64,000 bases of DNA from Serripes groenlandicus (taxonomy: Eukaryota; Mollusca; Bivalvia; Cardiida; Cardiidae), in contig JASEVX010000011.1 of assembly GCA_031761405.1 (NCBI GenBank), forward strand, positions 16,675,609-16,739,608, written 5' to 3'. A model generated the notes under the pieces. It had not been told where the DNA came from, did not search any database, and worked only from the letters and a program-made list of their open reading frames with translations. Below are positions 32,656 through 43,950 of the stretch, in pieces. A program made the translations under genes and the position numbers. How positions within the stretch are numbered: the stretch's first letter is position 1; each line of letters begins with the position of its first letter.

Positions 32656-32968
32656 CTGAAATTAACATAAACAAACTTTTGATACATTGTATTGTAAATG
32701 TTTTATTGTATGAACAATGATGTCCACACTTGATGAATAAGGGGTAATAACTCATCTGAAATAAAAGTAAACATACTGTTGATACATTGTATTGTAAATG
32801 TTTTATTGTATGAACAATGATGACCACACTTGATGAGTAAGGGGTAATAATTCATCTGAAATTAACGTAAACAAACTGTTGATACATTGTATTGTAAATG
32901 TTTTATTGTATGAACATTGATGTCCACACTTGATGAATAAGGGTAATAGCTCACCTGAAATTTATGAC
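32618..32968. repeat. 100-bp tandem repeat duplicating a TTI1 intron-exon junction
   Basis: Units start at about 32621, 32721, 32821 and 32921, an exact 100-bp period with few differences. Each carries a splice acceptor and about 37 bases of the exon at 32573-32655. In units two and three the copied exon start runs into the in-frame stop LFIQ-TAA. Confidence 0.92.
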
Positions 32969-33229
32969 AATTATATATATATATATGTATATATGTTCAC
33001 ATATTGTACAAAGAAGGAAAAATATCTCGATTTGTTCATAAAATAAATTTTCTGACAAAATTTCCCCCTTGTTTAACGAATCCTAGAATAGACACTGGAA
33101 ATATAGCATATTTATTTTCTGTGTGATATCATATTTTCTAAAATCCATAACGAGTTGTAAGCCACTTATCTCTTATGATACAAAAAATCTTTATCACACC
33201 AAAAATAAACAAGCATACTAAAATAAATT

Positions 33230-33490
33230 TTTCAGACCTGCAGACGTCTTATGACGTTTCTGCAGCAGACAACTTTTTCAAACATTGTGGTAAAAGTGAA
33301 ATTGCTCACAAGTCAGCTGGTGTAGAGTTGGGAATTGGTAAATTGACACCGACTGTAGTCTGTACAAACTATTTACGGTTTAACAAATAGAAAAGCAAGT
33401 ACTAGATAATCTGGACGACTAAAAGTTGCTTTTAGACATTGTTAGAGAAAGTAGAATTTGTCTACATTGTATACATTTGGGAAAGGGTCA
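33230..33490. mobile_element. TTAA MITE, diverged and partly replaced
   Basis: TGCAGACGTCTTATGACG, CTGCAGCAGACAAC and ATTGTGGTAAAAGTG mark the left half. GGGAAAGGGTC near 33478-33490 marks the right end. The middle does not match. Confidence 0.5.
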
Positions 33491-33572
33491 AAAATTATAT
33501 GGACAAAGGATGATCACAATAGCTCACTTTGAGCACTTTGTGCACAAATGAGCTAAAATCAAACTGGCCTAC

Positions 33573-33754
33573 CTTGATATGGTTTCAATGCTATACAGGA
33601 CTGTGAAATTGTATCCAGAACCAGAAGTCGGAGTCGAGGATTTCTGGAGGACACAATGTGCTTACATCTCAACATCACCTCTTTTACAGCTATCACATGT
33701 TTAGGGGGCGGAGACTTCTCATCCGGCTCGTCTGGGGTGTCTTCATTCTCAATA
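33573..33754 (-). CDS. TTI1: TTI1 exon, residues 931-992
   Basis: Acceptor CTCTCTCACAG and donor TCAAG|GTAGGCC. After an acidic, Pro-rich stretch it reads VKEVMLRCKHIVSSRNPRLR and LLVLDTISQSCIAL, matching the [20 protein letters not shown] region. Confidence 0.95.
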
Positions 33755-34318
33755 CTGTGAGAGAGAAAAGAAACCCTATGTGTTCCCAATTCAGGAAAAT
33801 CTAAATTTACCCATTCCACATATCTGCAGCTGAGGACTTTAAAAACATCTTACACGCTTTCTCTTTCTGATCCAAATGTATTCTCAGTGTTATATTGAAC
33901 TGTCATATTCTTGTAACTAGTTCAGTGAACACTGTTTCATGTTATCATGCATCATGTGACTTTTCATGAGGTTAAGACTGTACTTCAGTAGATTTGTGAA
34001 TGTTTTTTTTTTTGCTTTTAAGTGAACAGAGCAGATCAAGATTAGACTAAAAATGTGCAGTGTAATTTTGCTCCGTTTGATCAGAATTGACCTTAGGTTG
34101 GTTGGTATTCATGGCTCAGAACACCAATGATACGGTGACAACAAAAGCGGTCCTAGGATACTGCCCTGGCAAGCTAAAAACAAGCTAATTATACAACAAT
34201 GTTTTCAAAGGAAATCAGCTGTAAAGCTAGAATTGTGAGCCTGTGCGTGACCTTTTAGAAATGAAATACACTTTTGACATAAACTGTATGCATGATGGCA
34301 GTCAAATTATTTTTGCAG

Positions 34319-34460
34319 TAAACCCTTTTTCACTTGCAGACACATTTTAACACATCTGCAGGAGACATCTTCTGAAAGCATTGTGGCAAAAGGAGAAATT
34401 TCTCATGATGAGCAATTTCTTTTTTTGCCACAATGTTTTCAACTTTATTTGGTAAATATA
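34319..34460. mobile_element. TTAA MITE, left half
   Basis: TAAACCCTTTTTCACTTGCA, CTGCAGGAGACATC and a GCTCATGATGAGC-like hairpin are present. Similarity fades after 34460. Confidence 0.6.
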
Positions 34461-34709
34461 CTTACATTTGTATACTCTGGTTTTATAAAGATATCTTTTT
34501 TTTCATTTTAAACATTATTTTGATATTGATTAATAAATAGAACTTATTTTATAGATGTTGATATATGTTTTTCTCCCTGTATTTTTATATGTTTTTGTGA
34601 TTAATTTCATACTTTATTATCTATAATATATTATACAATAAGTTTTACAGGTTAAGTCTTTTCATATGCACACCAGAATGTAGGTTTTATCAGAGATAGG
34701 ATTAAATAC

Positions 34710-35311
34710 CTGATACTTTCAATATCTTCATCTGTAATATCACCCATTGCCTGTCTTTGAAGTTCAAGAAATTCTTTGAAAAATGTAGATAGTTCTGCAG
34801 CTGGAGAAAGTTTCAGCTCTGCAATTGTCTCATTAAACAGATTATCTGAATTTTCTTTAACATTATCACAACGTTCAGAATATACACTGTCTGTAACTGT
34901 CCGGGTTCTGGTATTGCATTGTTGCAAGTCTGTATTGCTGGAGTTATCAGAGGCTATTGGGGAATCACTATGGCACTTATAATCATCTTTATCACTGGAG
35001 GCTTGTTCACGAGATTGTGTTTCACCATAAACATGTTTTGCAGATTCAGTGTCACTGGAAGTTTGAATAGCAGATTCAGTTTCACTAGAAGTTTGATTAT
35101 CAGATTCAGTTTCACTAGAAGCTTGAGCAGGAAATTCACTATCCCTTGAAGCTTGCGGATTTGATTCAAATTCAGCTGGAGCCAGTTTTTCAAGTTCAGC
35201 TTCACTAGGTTCAATTGGAAACCACCTAACAACAGCTTTAGAAAGCTCATTCAGAACTCCCATAAACAATACGGCATCTTCTTCATAATTATCATCCAAA
35301 GAGTCCAAAAT
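34710..35311 (-). CDS. TTI1: TTI1 exon with acidic Ser-rich insert, residues 731-931
   Basis: The largest exon (602 bases), between TTTTTTCAG and TATCAG|GTATTTA. It starts with a conserved helix (VLNELSKAVVRWFPIEPSEA), then about 90 residues of degenerate SSETES-type repeats rich in Ser, Glu, Thr and Gln. It ends with the LSTFFKEFLELQRQ helix and the acidic DITDEDIES. Vertebrate TTI1 has a shorter disordered acidic segment here. The phosphorylatable acidic repeats recall CK2 sites, which is inference only. Confidence 0.92.
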
Positions 35312-35674
35312 CTGAAAAAAATGCATAAGTAGTAACTAAATGTCTATTAGTGATATGGAAACATCTACTCCAAAAATAGACATATGGAATTTGTAAAAGG
35401 GACTAATAATACAACCAGAGCTAACTTGTGTAGCGATGTTTTCATTTGAAACAAAGGTACCAAGTCTAACCCTTTCAATGCTGATTTTTTTAAAATTGAC
35501 TTGTCCAGCTTTGAATTTGGATGAGCTCATAGGCAGTTCTAGGAATATCACAATTAAAATGTTGAGTGGAATAGCCAATTGCATAGAGCCTGGTCAGACT
35601 GTGCAGATGCACCAGCTGGTCTGGCTCTATTCTGGTGGCACTGGCTTCACAAAATCGGTTCCAGCAGTCAAAGG

Positions 35675-35974
35675 CAGAGCTCTAGATAAGGGGAGTTTTG
35701 CATGTTCTAAAATCCTTATTTGACCCTCTAACCCTATGTTGTGGGTAATCAAAAGAATCGTCTCAGTGAGATGATTCTTTTGAGTACCTACAACATATGG
35801 TTTGCTTTAATTTAATGATAAGAGAGAAATTGTGGGAAAGAGAGCTGAATACCCCTCATCGTCTCAGTGAGACAATTCTTTTGAGTACCCACAACATATG
35901 GTTTACTTTAATTCAATAATAAGAGAAAAATTGTGGGGAAAAGAGCAGAATACCCCACCGTATCTGGACTTCTG
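35675..35974. mobile_element. Inverted-repeat element (CAGAGCTCTAGATAAGG ends) with internal 100-bp duplication
   Basis: It starts CAGAGCTCTAGATAAGGGG and ends CCGTATCTGGACTTCTG. The inner unit with CAACATATGGTTT and ATTGTGGG occurs twice, about 100 bp apart (from about 35759 and 35860). Relatives are at 54927-55121 and 58078-58258. Confidence 0.7.
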
Positions 35975-36188
35975 TAAAGGGTTTTCAAACATACCACATT
36001 GGCACCTCGATAATTTTGATATATCTAAAGCAGACAACTTTTGAAAACATTATGACTGAAGCAGTATAAGCTCATAAGGTGCAATTTATTTTATTGATGC
36101 ATTGTTTTCAGCTCAATTAAACCCTTTCCAACACACAAATCTGCAGATGACTTCCAAAACATCTTGGCAAAAATATGAACAATTTTAA

Positions 36189-36418
36189 TTAACCCTTTCC
36201 CTCATACGACAATTCTGCAGCAGAGGACTTATTTTTTGTCAAAAAATAGAAAAATCTCTATATTAAATTGCATGGATAACCTATGACTAAAAGTGGAAAA
36301 CATTGTGACAAAAGAAGAAATTGCTTGTTTTGAGCAATATCTTCTTTTGTCACGATGTTTTCAAAAAGCTGTCTGCTTCAGAGGCGTCAGTAAGCGTCTA
36401 TTTGAGGGAAAGAGTTAA
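36189..36418. mobile_element. TTAA MITE, complete
   Basis: TTAACCCTTTCCCTCATACG to GAGGGAAAGAGTTAA, 230 bp. Confidence 0.9.
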
Positions 36419-36632
36419 ATGAAAGTATAATTAACATTAAGAGTTAACAAATTGTGGAAAAAGGGGAAATTGCTCAAGATAAGCTGCTGAAATACCGTCA
36501 AAATCCATCTTCAAGTGGAAAAGGATTGATAATAATTCTTTCGTTTATGGGGATTTACCAAATTCTTGATTAAAAGTGTTCAAGGTAATCTGCTGCAGAT
36601 TAATTGTAAGTGGGAGTAGGTTAAATAAGTAC

Positions 36633-36798
36633 CTCTCGAACTGTGTCCTCAATCAACGGAAGCAGATCTGCACTGCTATACTGTAACATCACCTTCAATA
36701 CCAGAGGGCACTTTTTGTTCAGTGTAAAATGTCTCAACTTTTGTGAGATGGAATTCATCAAGTAGTCAGTGTTGGCTCTGATCAGCTGATCTATACAT
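36633..36798 (-). CDS. TTI1: TTI1 exon, residues 675-730
   Basis: Acceptor GTTTTTACAG and donor GAGAG|GTACTTA. LIRANTDYLMNSISQKLRHF and YSSADLLPLIEDTVREV match the NSDYLVNGISLNLRHL block. Confidence 0.95.
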
Positions 36799-37606
36799 CT
36801 GTAAAAACACAGTATACAGTTAATTAATGGGTTTTTGTGTAACAGTTGAAACTTTTTTCCAGAGGTGGGGGGATGAGTTTTGATCTGTTGTCCCGAGGCA
36901 GATAGGCCATGGGCAACAGTTCAGAATGTCTTGCCCGATACCAAGTGACAACAATTTTTTACTGTTACACAAATACCCATTAAATAACTGTTTAATTACT
37001 TGATCCAATATTATTGTTTAACAAGAGCTGTTGGAGAACAGCGCGCTCGACTATTCCACCCCTTATTAGTTACGGAGATATGGACTCTAATGTAGTTGCA
37101 TGCAAAACATTAAACATAATTTCTTGAAGGGTGATAATTTGCATTATATGCAGGATTGAGTTATCTTACTTGATTAGTTTCATAGGTGTGATGGTTGGGA
37201 AGCAGGGCTACATATAACTTTTTTAGTGAATTGGGTATTTATCCGATTGTTTTTCAGACAATTGCTTTTTCTTTTTAAATTCAAGGAACGGATAATTTTA
37301 CCCCATCATTTTTTTGAAATTACTTTTTTGTACAACTTGAAATCAGCTAGGCAAAGGGGGACATAATGAGCAAATTCTCCACCTCACAATAATCATTCTA
37401 ACTAAGTCAAGGGCAGTAACTCTGCTTAAACAGGTGTAAAACTTCACACACAGACAAGTATTCCTATTGAGTTTCATCTCAGTAACACTAAGAGTAATTC
37501 TTTTGAATATATATGCAATACAATGTTTTGTGAAATTACGTCTTATCAAATAGAGATGAAAACCTTGTGGTAAAAGGAAAACTCATCATTGCATTATCGA
37601 CAATGT

Positions 37607-37678
37607 TCAACCCTTTTCCACATACAGACGCTTTCAAAGTTGTCTGCCCCATATTTGCTGTATGTGGGAAAGGGTTAA
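37607..37678. mobile_element. TTAA MITE, 72-bp minimal derivative
   Basis: Both termini are kept (CAACCCTTTTCCACATACAG and GTGGGAAAGGGTTAA) but the whole middle is gone. The junction reads GACGCTTTCAAAGTTGTC. Confidence 0.85.
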
Positions 37679-37729
37679 CTTTTGAAAACTCCTCTAATGC
37701 ATGTGTAAAAGGCTTACAAAAGATCTTAC

Positions 37730-37866
37730 TTGTAGCCACATCCTTCGCAGATATCCAGTAGAGATACGAAAGCAGAACTACTTATATAGGCCGTCTCATC
37801 TCCAAGTTTTTCTAGCAAGGGGTACAGTACCCTCATTAACATTGGGACATAATCACTCTTCATTAT
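37730..37866 (-). CDS. TTI1: TTI1 exon, residues 630-675
   Basis: Acceptor TTTAATACAG and donor CTACAA|GTAAGAT. LMRVLYPLLEKLGDETAYIS and LLDICEGCGYK match the LYPVLEKAGD and CRACGYD blocks. Confidence 0.96.
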
Positions 37867-38358
37867 CTGTATTAAAAAAGAAAAATACTTCAGCAAACAT
37901 TCAGTATAGTACTATAACCTCCAATTTTAAAGGTACCACCTATCAAATTTTAATTATGTTTTGGGCACTATTTTTAATTAAAAAATACCATTTGGCATTC
38001 TCCCCTCTTTCTGATGCTACAGCAACCAAGGTCTACACAGAACTAACTTCTTTGAACAACTTTGAAAGAGGACAATCTAAGGAACATTCCTGTGCAATTA
38101 TTAAAAGAGGACCATCTAAGGAGCATTCCTGTGAAAATATTTGAAATTGGCCTATTAGTTTAGGAGGATAAGTTTTTTGTAGGAAAATATGAATGGATAT
38201 AGTGACAGTGAGTACATTTGGTAGCAATTGATTGTATGTGGGAAAGGGTTCAATGGAAATAGAGTGAATCCATCTAGACAACAAATACAGATTATTTCTC
38301 TTCCAATGGACATTGAAATGACACTTTTTAGGCTCATAAGTCTCAAAATATATCTTAC

Positions 38359-38569
38359 CTTTGCAAAAATTCCAAATCCCTCCAGGAAAAGACTAGTTTG
38401 TACAATATTTCTGTTAATCTTGGCGACTGTTGTTCTATGTATCTCCGTCTCTGATGGAGATGTCAAACCCTGAAGACGCTGTTCCAGTGACTTATCAACA
38501 TCCGTCAGGAACTTGGTTGAGGTCGCAAGGTCAAAGTTCACCGGATTCAGATATTCATCAACCAGCATC
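38359..38569 (-). CDS. TTI1: TTI1 exon, residues 559-629
   Basis: Acceptor AATCCACAG and donor CAAAG|GTAAGAT. It contains LVDEYLNPVNFDLATSTKFL and IVQTSLFLEGFGIFAK, the latter matching the QLEGIGQFA region. Confidence 0.93.
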
Positions 38570-38610
38570 CTGTGGATTGCGATATAATAATATACCAGAA
38601 AAGTCTAGCT

Positions 38611-38836
38611 TTAACGCTTTCCCACATACAACAAATCTGCAGCAAACAACTTTGAAATCATCTTGACAAAATGTGAAATACCACTATTAGTGAAAGTATA
38701 ATCTATAGGTTCAGTTGAAAAGATTTTGGCAAAGGGTGAAGTTGCTCATTATGAGCAATTTCCCCCTTTGCCAAAATGTTTATAAAAGTCAGCTTTATAA
38801 GCTGCAATGTGGGTCTATATGTGAGAAAGGTTTTAA
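38611..38836. mobile_element. TTAA MITE, complete
   Basis: TTAACGCTTTCCCACATA to GTGAGAAAGGTTTTAA. Confidence 0.8.
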
Positions 38837-39031
38837 GTTAAGAGTACACAATTTACCAAGGCTTTATGAACATACAACTGAAAGCTACCATGTTTGGAAT
38901 ACGATAGAAATGGCTACAGTATTCTTTCCCTGATACAGATGACTTCTGAGAAACATTGTGAGAAAAGGATTAATGGTTCACAACAAATAACCATTAAACT
39001 ATCAAGGAGTTGGTTTTTAATGCTTCCATAG

Positions 39032-39161
39032 TTAACCCTTTCCCACATGCAACAAATCAGCAGCAGACGACATTGAAAACGTAGTGGCAAAAACCTGAAA
39101 AATCTAGATAAAAAAAAAGCTTAATTGTGTCGAAATGCGTCTGCAGGTGGGAAAGGGTTAA
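39032..39161. mobile_element. TTAA MITE, 130-bp deletion variant
   Basis: TTAACCCTTTCCCACATGCA to GGTGGGAAAGGGTTAA. The central hairpin is deleted. Confidence 0.85.
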
Positions 39162-39357
39162 AAAACATCTCAAAGGTCTTCATCATCCAAAATGTTTGTT
39201 ACTAGGTGTGAAACAACTGTTTTACATGAAGCCAACACATTTTCGAAAATAATTCGGAAAAAGTCTGCACAATCAAGCCAGTATTTGCTAGACAGAGCAG
39301 AAGACATTGTAGGAAAAGGTGAAATTTCCGCATACCTAACTGGCACTAAAACGGGAA

Positions 39358-39586
39358 ATAACCCTTTCCCACCTGCAGACGCATTTGGACGCTATAGCAG
39401 CAGATGACTTTTGAAAAAATTGTGGCCAAAGGTGAAATTGCTCATGATGAACAATTTCTCCTTTGGCAACAATTTTTTCAACTTTATTTAATAATTAAGT
39501 TATCTTTTATGTAGATATTTCAAGTTTTTGTCACTATATTTTCAAAGTCGTCTGCTGCAGATTTGTTGTATGTGGGAAAGGGTTAA
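39358..39586. mobile_element. TTAA MITE, complete (CACCTGCAGACGC variant)
   Basis: ATAACCCTTTCCCACCTGCA to GTGGGAAAGGGTTAA. The left TTAA is mutated to ATAA. Confidence 0.85.
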
Positions 39587-39626
39587 AAACTACTATCATG
39601 GATTTATTTTCAAATAAAGTTCATGA

Positions 39627-39860
39627 TTGATTGTATGCTTGGTGTTTTTCGCCGCTTTAATTTTTTTTCAGTTATATCGCAATGTTTCCCGGGTAAGTAA
39701 CTAGTACTACTGGTCCATTTATCCTGACACCAGCCAGTCAGTTGAAATGTTAACCCCACAACCCTGAGCACCGAGGAGGGCAGCCATTACTTCCATGTTT
39801 AAAGTCTTTGGTATGACCCCAAATAAAGTTCAATCACTGTTTTAGCTCTCATGCTCCCAC
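39627..39860 (-). mobile_element. SINE, reverse orientation
   Basis: TGATTGATTG tail, GCTTGGTGTTTTTCGCCGC, CCTGACACCAGCCAGTCA and CTCTCATGCTCCCAC. Same family as 14661-14941. Confidence 0.7.
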
Positions 39861-40064
39861 TACTCAGTTGTAAAACAGAGGCAGAAGCAATACACTACTC
39901 CATCTTCTTTGTTTGGACATAATAGAGTCGTTAAATAAGGGAAGGCAACAAGAGTGTTCGAAGGAAAACATTGAGCCTTCCAAAAGTCAGTCAGTGAAAG
40001 AGTGATGATAATTAGGGGTCATTTAATACAGACTTAAAATAATGTGATAGAACGGCCAACATAC

Positions 40065-40137
40065 CTCACAATTATATCCAGTTCATCTCTACTGTGCTGA
40101 TGCCACTTTTTTCCATTCTTTGTACTAACAAGGTCCA
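40065..40137 (-). CDS. TTI1: TTI1 exon, residues 535-559
   Basis: Acceptor TATTCTACAAG and donor GTGAG|GTATGTT. It reads VDLVSTKNGKKWHQHSRDEL, a poorly conserved stretch supported mainly by phase and splice signals. Confidence 0.85.
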
Positions 40138-40539
40138 CTTGTAGAATAAAAGTAAATAGAATGATTTATCTATTATTTCTTTACATTTATTATAGAATGC
40201 TGTAACAAAACGTATCCCTATATTATAGGATGTAATAACATATATGTTATAAATATGTACATGACTGTTATGGGATGTTATTACATAGTTTCTGCCTATG
40301 CGTATATAAAGTAAACCTTTACTTTTTCCATAATAAATTATACTTCTATCGCAGAAAATGATTCAAAACACGATGGCAAAGTAGAAGCTGCTCAAAATAA
40401 CCTATTTCTCATTTCACATCAATGTTTTCAAGGTTTTATATAAACCACATTTAAGTTCCCAAATGTTTATTCTCATATGTTTTCAATACAGACAGCTCTT
40501 TAAATATCATATAAGGTACTGTAAACTGTCAAATTGTGC

Positions 40540-40620
40540 TGTGTGAAAATGTTCAATGATGCCAACATAATTATTATGGGCCGGTGGCTCTATGTCAATA
40601 AAATATTGTCATTGTCAACA
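40540..40620 (+). mobile_element. LINE 3'-end fragment
   Basis: GGGCCGGTGGCTCTATGTC, then AATAAAATATTGTCATTGTC, is the same 3' terminus as the LINE fragment ending near 16415. Confidence 0.6.
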
Positions 40621-40777
40621 CCAAATCTGGATAAAAATTAATTGTTTTTTTTCTTTTTTTAATTTCTATCACAATCTGCTAGATGTAACCGAGATGTTTT
40701 TTTTTTCATGTTATTTTTCTCTACCAGTTAAAAGTACAGTTAAACAATAGAATAAAACACAAAATTAAATCGCATAC

Positions 40778-41017
40778 CATATTCTCCTGTTGTCCCAAGC
40801 ATAATTTCATTGATCACAAGTGTAGCCTGCATTTTAAACATAGAGCTTTCATGGAATATATCCAGAAAATGGTCCACCAGCAGGTTTACATCACCATAAT
40901 AACCAAGTAATCTACAGATATACTGGATCTTATGGAAAATCCGCTCGTTCGTGAAATGTTTGAAGTATTTCCTCGGTCGTACTATACCATGTTTGTCACC
41001 TTGAATGGCACTTGAAC
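40778..41017 (-). CDS. TTI1: TTI1 exon, residues 455-535
   Basis: Acceptor CTTTTTCAG and donor TATG|GTATGCG. RKYFKHFTNERIFHKIQYIC, then CRLLGYYGDVNLLVDHFLDI, closely parallel the RYFRFFTDERIF and LLGYYGN blocks of TTI1. Confidence 0.96.
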
Positions 41018-41087
41018 CTGAAAAAGTATTGTCTTGTTTTTATTATATAGTAGAACAAAAGGACCGTGATGGTCCTATATAGCTTAC

Positions 41088-41850
41088 TTTCCCTCATACA
41101 GACGCTTTCCGACGCCTCTGCAGATGAAGACTTTTTGTAAACATTGTGGAACAAGAGTTGTCGGAGGCCAATATAGCTCGCCTATCAGGGCCATCGTTTA
41201 TAAGGGCCTACTTCAGAACAGTTATAGCATTAGGTAAAGTCACACAGTATCACCTATTACAAGATAAAACACGTTTTAAATATTTGCATGCAAATGTTAA
41301 CCAAGTCCATACAGGCCCTTTTGGGCCTTTTAAATCTGTAAATTTATTTATATACGATAAGCAACAGCATACACAGTGTCTGAGAAAAGGCCTTGCACGC
41401 AAAGGTTTGACCAAAATTCTAAGTCCAAAAACGGGCACAATTTAGTCAAAATCTATTCCAGATGTATGGGACTTGACATACAGGGTCACATAATGACCCT
41501 AAATAAGTGTGTGAAGTTTCAAAGCAACAGCTTACAGTGTTTGAGAAAAGGACTTACACGCAAAGGTTTAACCAAAATTCTAAGTCCAAAAAGGGGCACA
41601 ATTCAGTCAAAATCCATTCCAGAGTTATGGGACTTAACATACAAGGTCACCTAATGACCCTGAATAAGTGTGTGAAGTTTCAAAGCAACAGCATACACAG
41701 TGTCTGAGAAAAAAACTTGCACGCAAAGGTTTGACCAAGCTGGCAACACGTACGCCAACCCCGGGGTGCTTACATAAGCTCCCCTATTTCTTCGAATAGG
41801 CTAGCTAAAAAGGGGAAATTGCTCATGTTCATCCATTGGTTTAGGAGATT
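41088..41850. mobile_element. TTAA MITE fragment split by a tandem-unit element
   Basis: TTTCCCTCATACAGACGC at 41088 and AAAAAGGGGAAATTGCTCATG at about 41807 flank an insertion of about 660 bp. The insertion runs from CAAGAGTTGTCGGAGGCC to AATAGGCTAGCTAAAA. It contains three diverged units of about 162 bp with AGCAACAGCATACACAGTG. Confidence 0.65.
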
Positions 41851-42474
41851 TTGCTTGTAGGAAAATGTGAATTGACAGATAGTCAGACTATGATGTGATC
41901 AGGTGAGCTAAAATTGTGAACAAAAGGACAGATGACGAAGATGATGATTGATCACAATAGCTCACAGCACACTTCATGCTTAGCTGAGTTAAATGTACGT
42001 TTGACTGCAATAAAGGGTGTATTTAATTGAATTTCAATAGTGTACATATTCTTTTAGCTGCCATGTTTATTCAAAAAACTTTATAAGAGTTGAACTATCT
42101 TTCTTGTAAAGTAGAAAAGTATAGATTAGAAATGTGTCTATAGTACATGGATGACCAGACCTGTGTACCTCGATTGACCAAGTCATATCCCAGGTGAAGA
42201 TCTACATTATCATATGGTCATCAATATTCCCAAAAAGTCAGATACTTCAGGAAATACCGTGACCCAAAAAGCTGCCCCACTCCCCCATGGGTATTGTTCC
42301 TGGGACTAAGGAACAAGTGTACCAAGTTTCATTTAAAAATGTTAAACGTTTTTTTAGTTATGAGGTAAGGTTTTAAGTTTTGTGACACCGCAGACGTCGC
42401 CGATGCAATAGGTATCACAATAGCCCAACCATTTTCTTCAAAAACAGACGAGCTTAAAATGTTGAATATACAGT

Positions 42475-42678
42475 TTATCCTTTCCCTCATATAGACGCTT
42501 TCTGACGCCTCTGTAGCGGACAGCTTTTTGAAAATATAGTGACAAAAGAAGATATTGATCACAATGTTTTCAACTTTTAGTCGTAGGTTGTCCATTCTAT
42601 AATAGAGATATTCCATTTTTTGACAAAATATGTTCAAAGTGGTCAGCTGGAGATTTGTTGTATGAAGGAAAAGGTTAA
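42475..42678. mobile_element. TTAA MITE, diverged
   Basis: TTTATCCTTTCCCTCATATA to GAAGGAAAAGGTTAAG. Part of the central hairpin is deleted. Confidence 0.75.
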
Positions 42679-42760
42679 GAGCCTGGTCAGATGGCGTGGC
42701 TTGTATGAACTCTATACTGTAGCACAAGTTTTGTTAAAAATGGGTAAAGGTAATGTATAC

Positions 42761-42892
42761 CATGTCCAGTGATGGAGGTTCTCTCTTCGACAATCTTCAC
42801 ATCATTGTACTCCAGCTCCAGAGTCTGTACCAAACACATAGACAGTCGCTTCAAGTGGGGCAATGATAACAACACACTCTTTACTCTAGAAC
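42761..42892 (-). CDS. TTI1: TTI1 exon, residues 411-455
   Basis: Acceptor AAATTTCAG and donor ACATG|GTATACA. LPHLKRLSMCLVQTLELEYN and DVKIVEER match the DIKIVEER block of TTI1. Confidence 0.94.
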
Positions 42893-43019
42893 CTGAAATT
42901 TACAAAAACACTTGCTTTTCGATTCGCTTAGATGGAACTAATTTTAATTTTAAGTAACGTCTTTATGAGTGGAAAAACAGCCAAGTCAAAATGTTACATA
43001 CCAGCTGGCATATGTAGCT

Positions 43020-43390
43020 TGATCTGGATCTACACTTGTTAAACAGTGAAACCTTTCTACAAAAATATTAACTTTGTGTATGAAAAAAACCCTAGATAAG
43101 TCAAAATGTTTTATACAAGCTGGCAAATTTTTACCCGTTTGGGGTCAACACTTTAGGACAGCCAGACAATGACTCAGCCATTTTCAAATGTAGTTTGATC
43201 TACACTTGTTATACATTGAAACCTTTCAAGAGCAATATTTGACAGAGACACTCAAATGTAATCAATTTGTTAATGAAACCCCCAAGACAAGTCAAAATGT
43301 TAAATACAAGCTGGCAAATGTAGTTTGATCTACACTTGTTATACAGTGCATCCTTTCTAGAGCAATATTTGGCAGCAGTGACACTCAAAT
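43020..43390. repeat. Three diverged repeats in a TTI1 intron
   Basis: GTCAAAATGTT with ACAAGCTGGCA and TGATCTACACTTGTTATACA occur near 43020-43050, 43100-43220 and 43285-43355. No coding potential is seen. Confidence 0.55.
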
Positions 43391-43512
43391 GTGTTGCTCT
43401 ACAGAGGTGATGCTCATCAGGGGTTGATCTTTGATAAGGCTTTTTTTATTTTATATATGCAAAATAGTGTCTTCATACTTAAACTCCACCATATCTAGGC
43501 CTCTGCTAATCC

Positions 43513-43743
43513 TTAACCCTTTCCCCTCATATAGACGCTTTCTGATGCTTCTGCAGCAGACAGCTTTTTGAAAACATAGTGACAAAAGAAGAAATTGCAC
43601 AAAACGTGCAATTTCTCCTTTTGCCACAATGTTTTCCACTTTTTGTCATAGGTTATCCATTCAATTATAGAGATTTTCTATGTTTTGACAAAATATGTTC
43701 AAAGTCGTCTGCTGCAGAATTGTCGTATGAGGGAAAGGGTTAA
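43513..43743. mobile_element. TTAA MITE, complete
   Basis: TTAACCCTTTCCCCTCATA to GAGGGAAAGGGTTAA, 231 bp, very close to the copies at 4798 and 52073. Confidence 0.92.
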
Positions 43744-43950
43744 CCACATATTGACATTTTCTGACTCCTCTGCAGCAGACAACTTTTGAAAATATCCTCA
43801 CATTGCATCATCATAATGAGCAATTACTCCTTTTGCCACAATGTTTTCAAACCTTTAATATTATTGAACTCTCATTTAAAGAAGGATTTCACATTTTTGC
43901 CAATATGTTTTTTAAGTCGTCTGCTATAGATTTGTGGTAGTGGGTTATTT
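43740..43950. mobile_element. TTAA MITE, diverged, abutting the previous copy
   Basis: It shares TTAA with the copy on its left, then reads CTGCAGCAGACAACTTTTG and ends at TAGTGGGTTATTTA. Confidence 0.6.
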
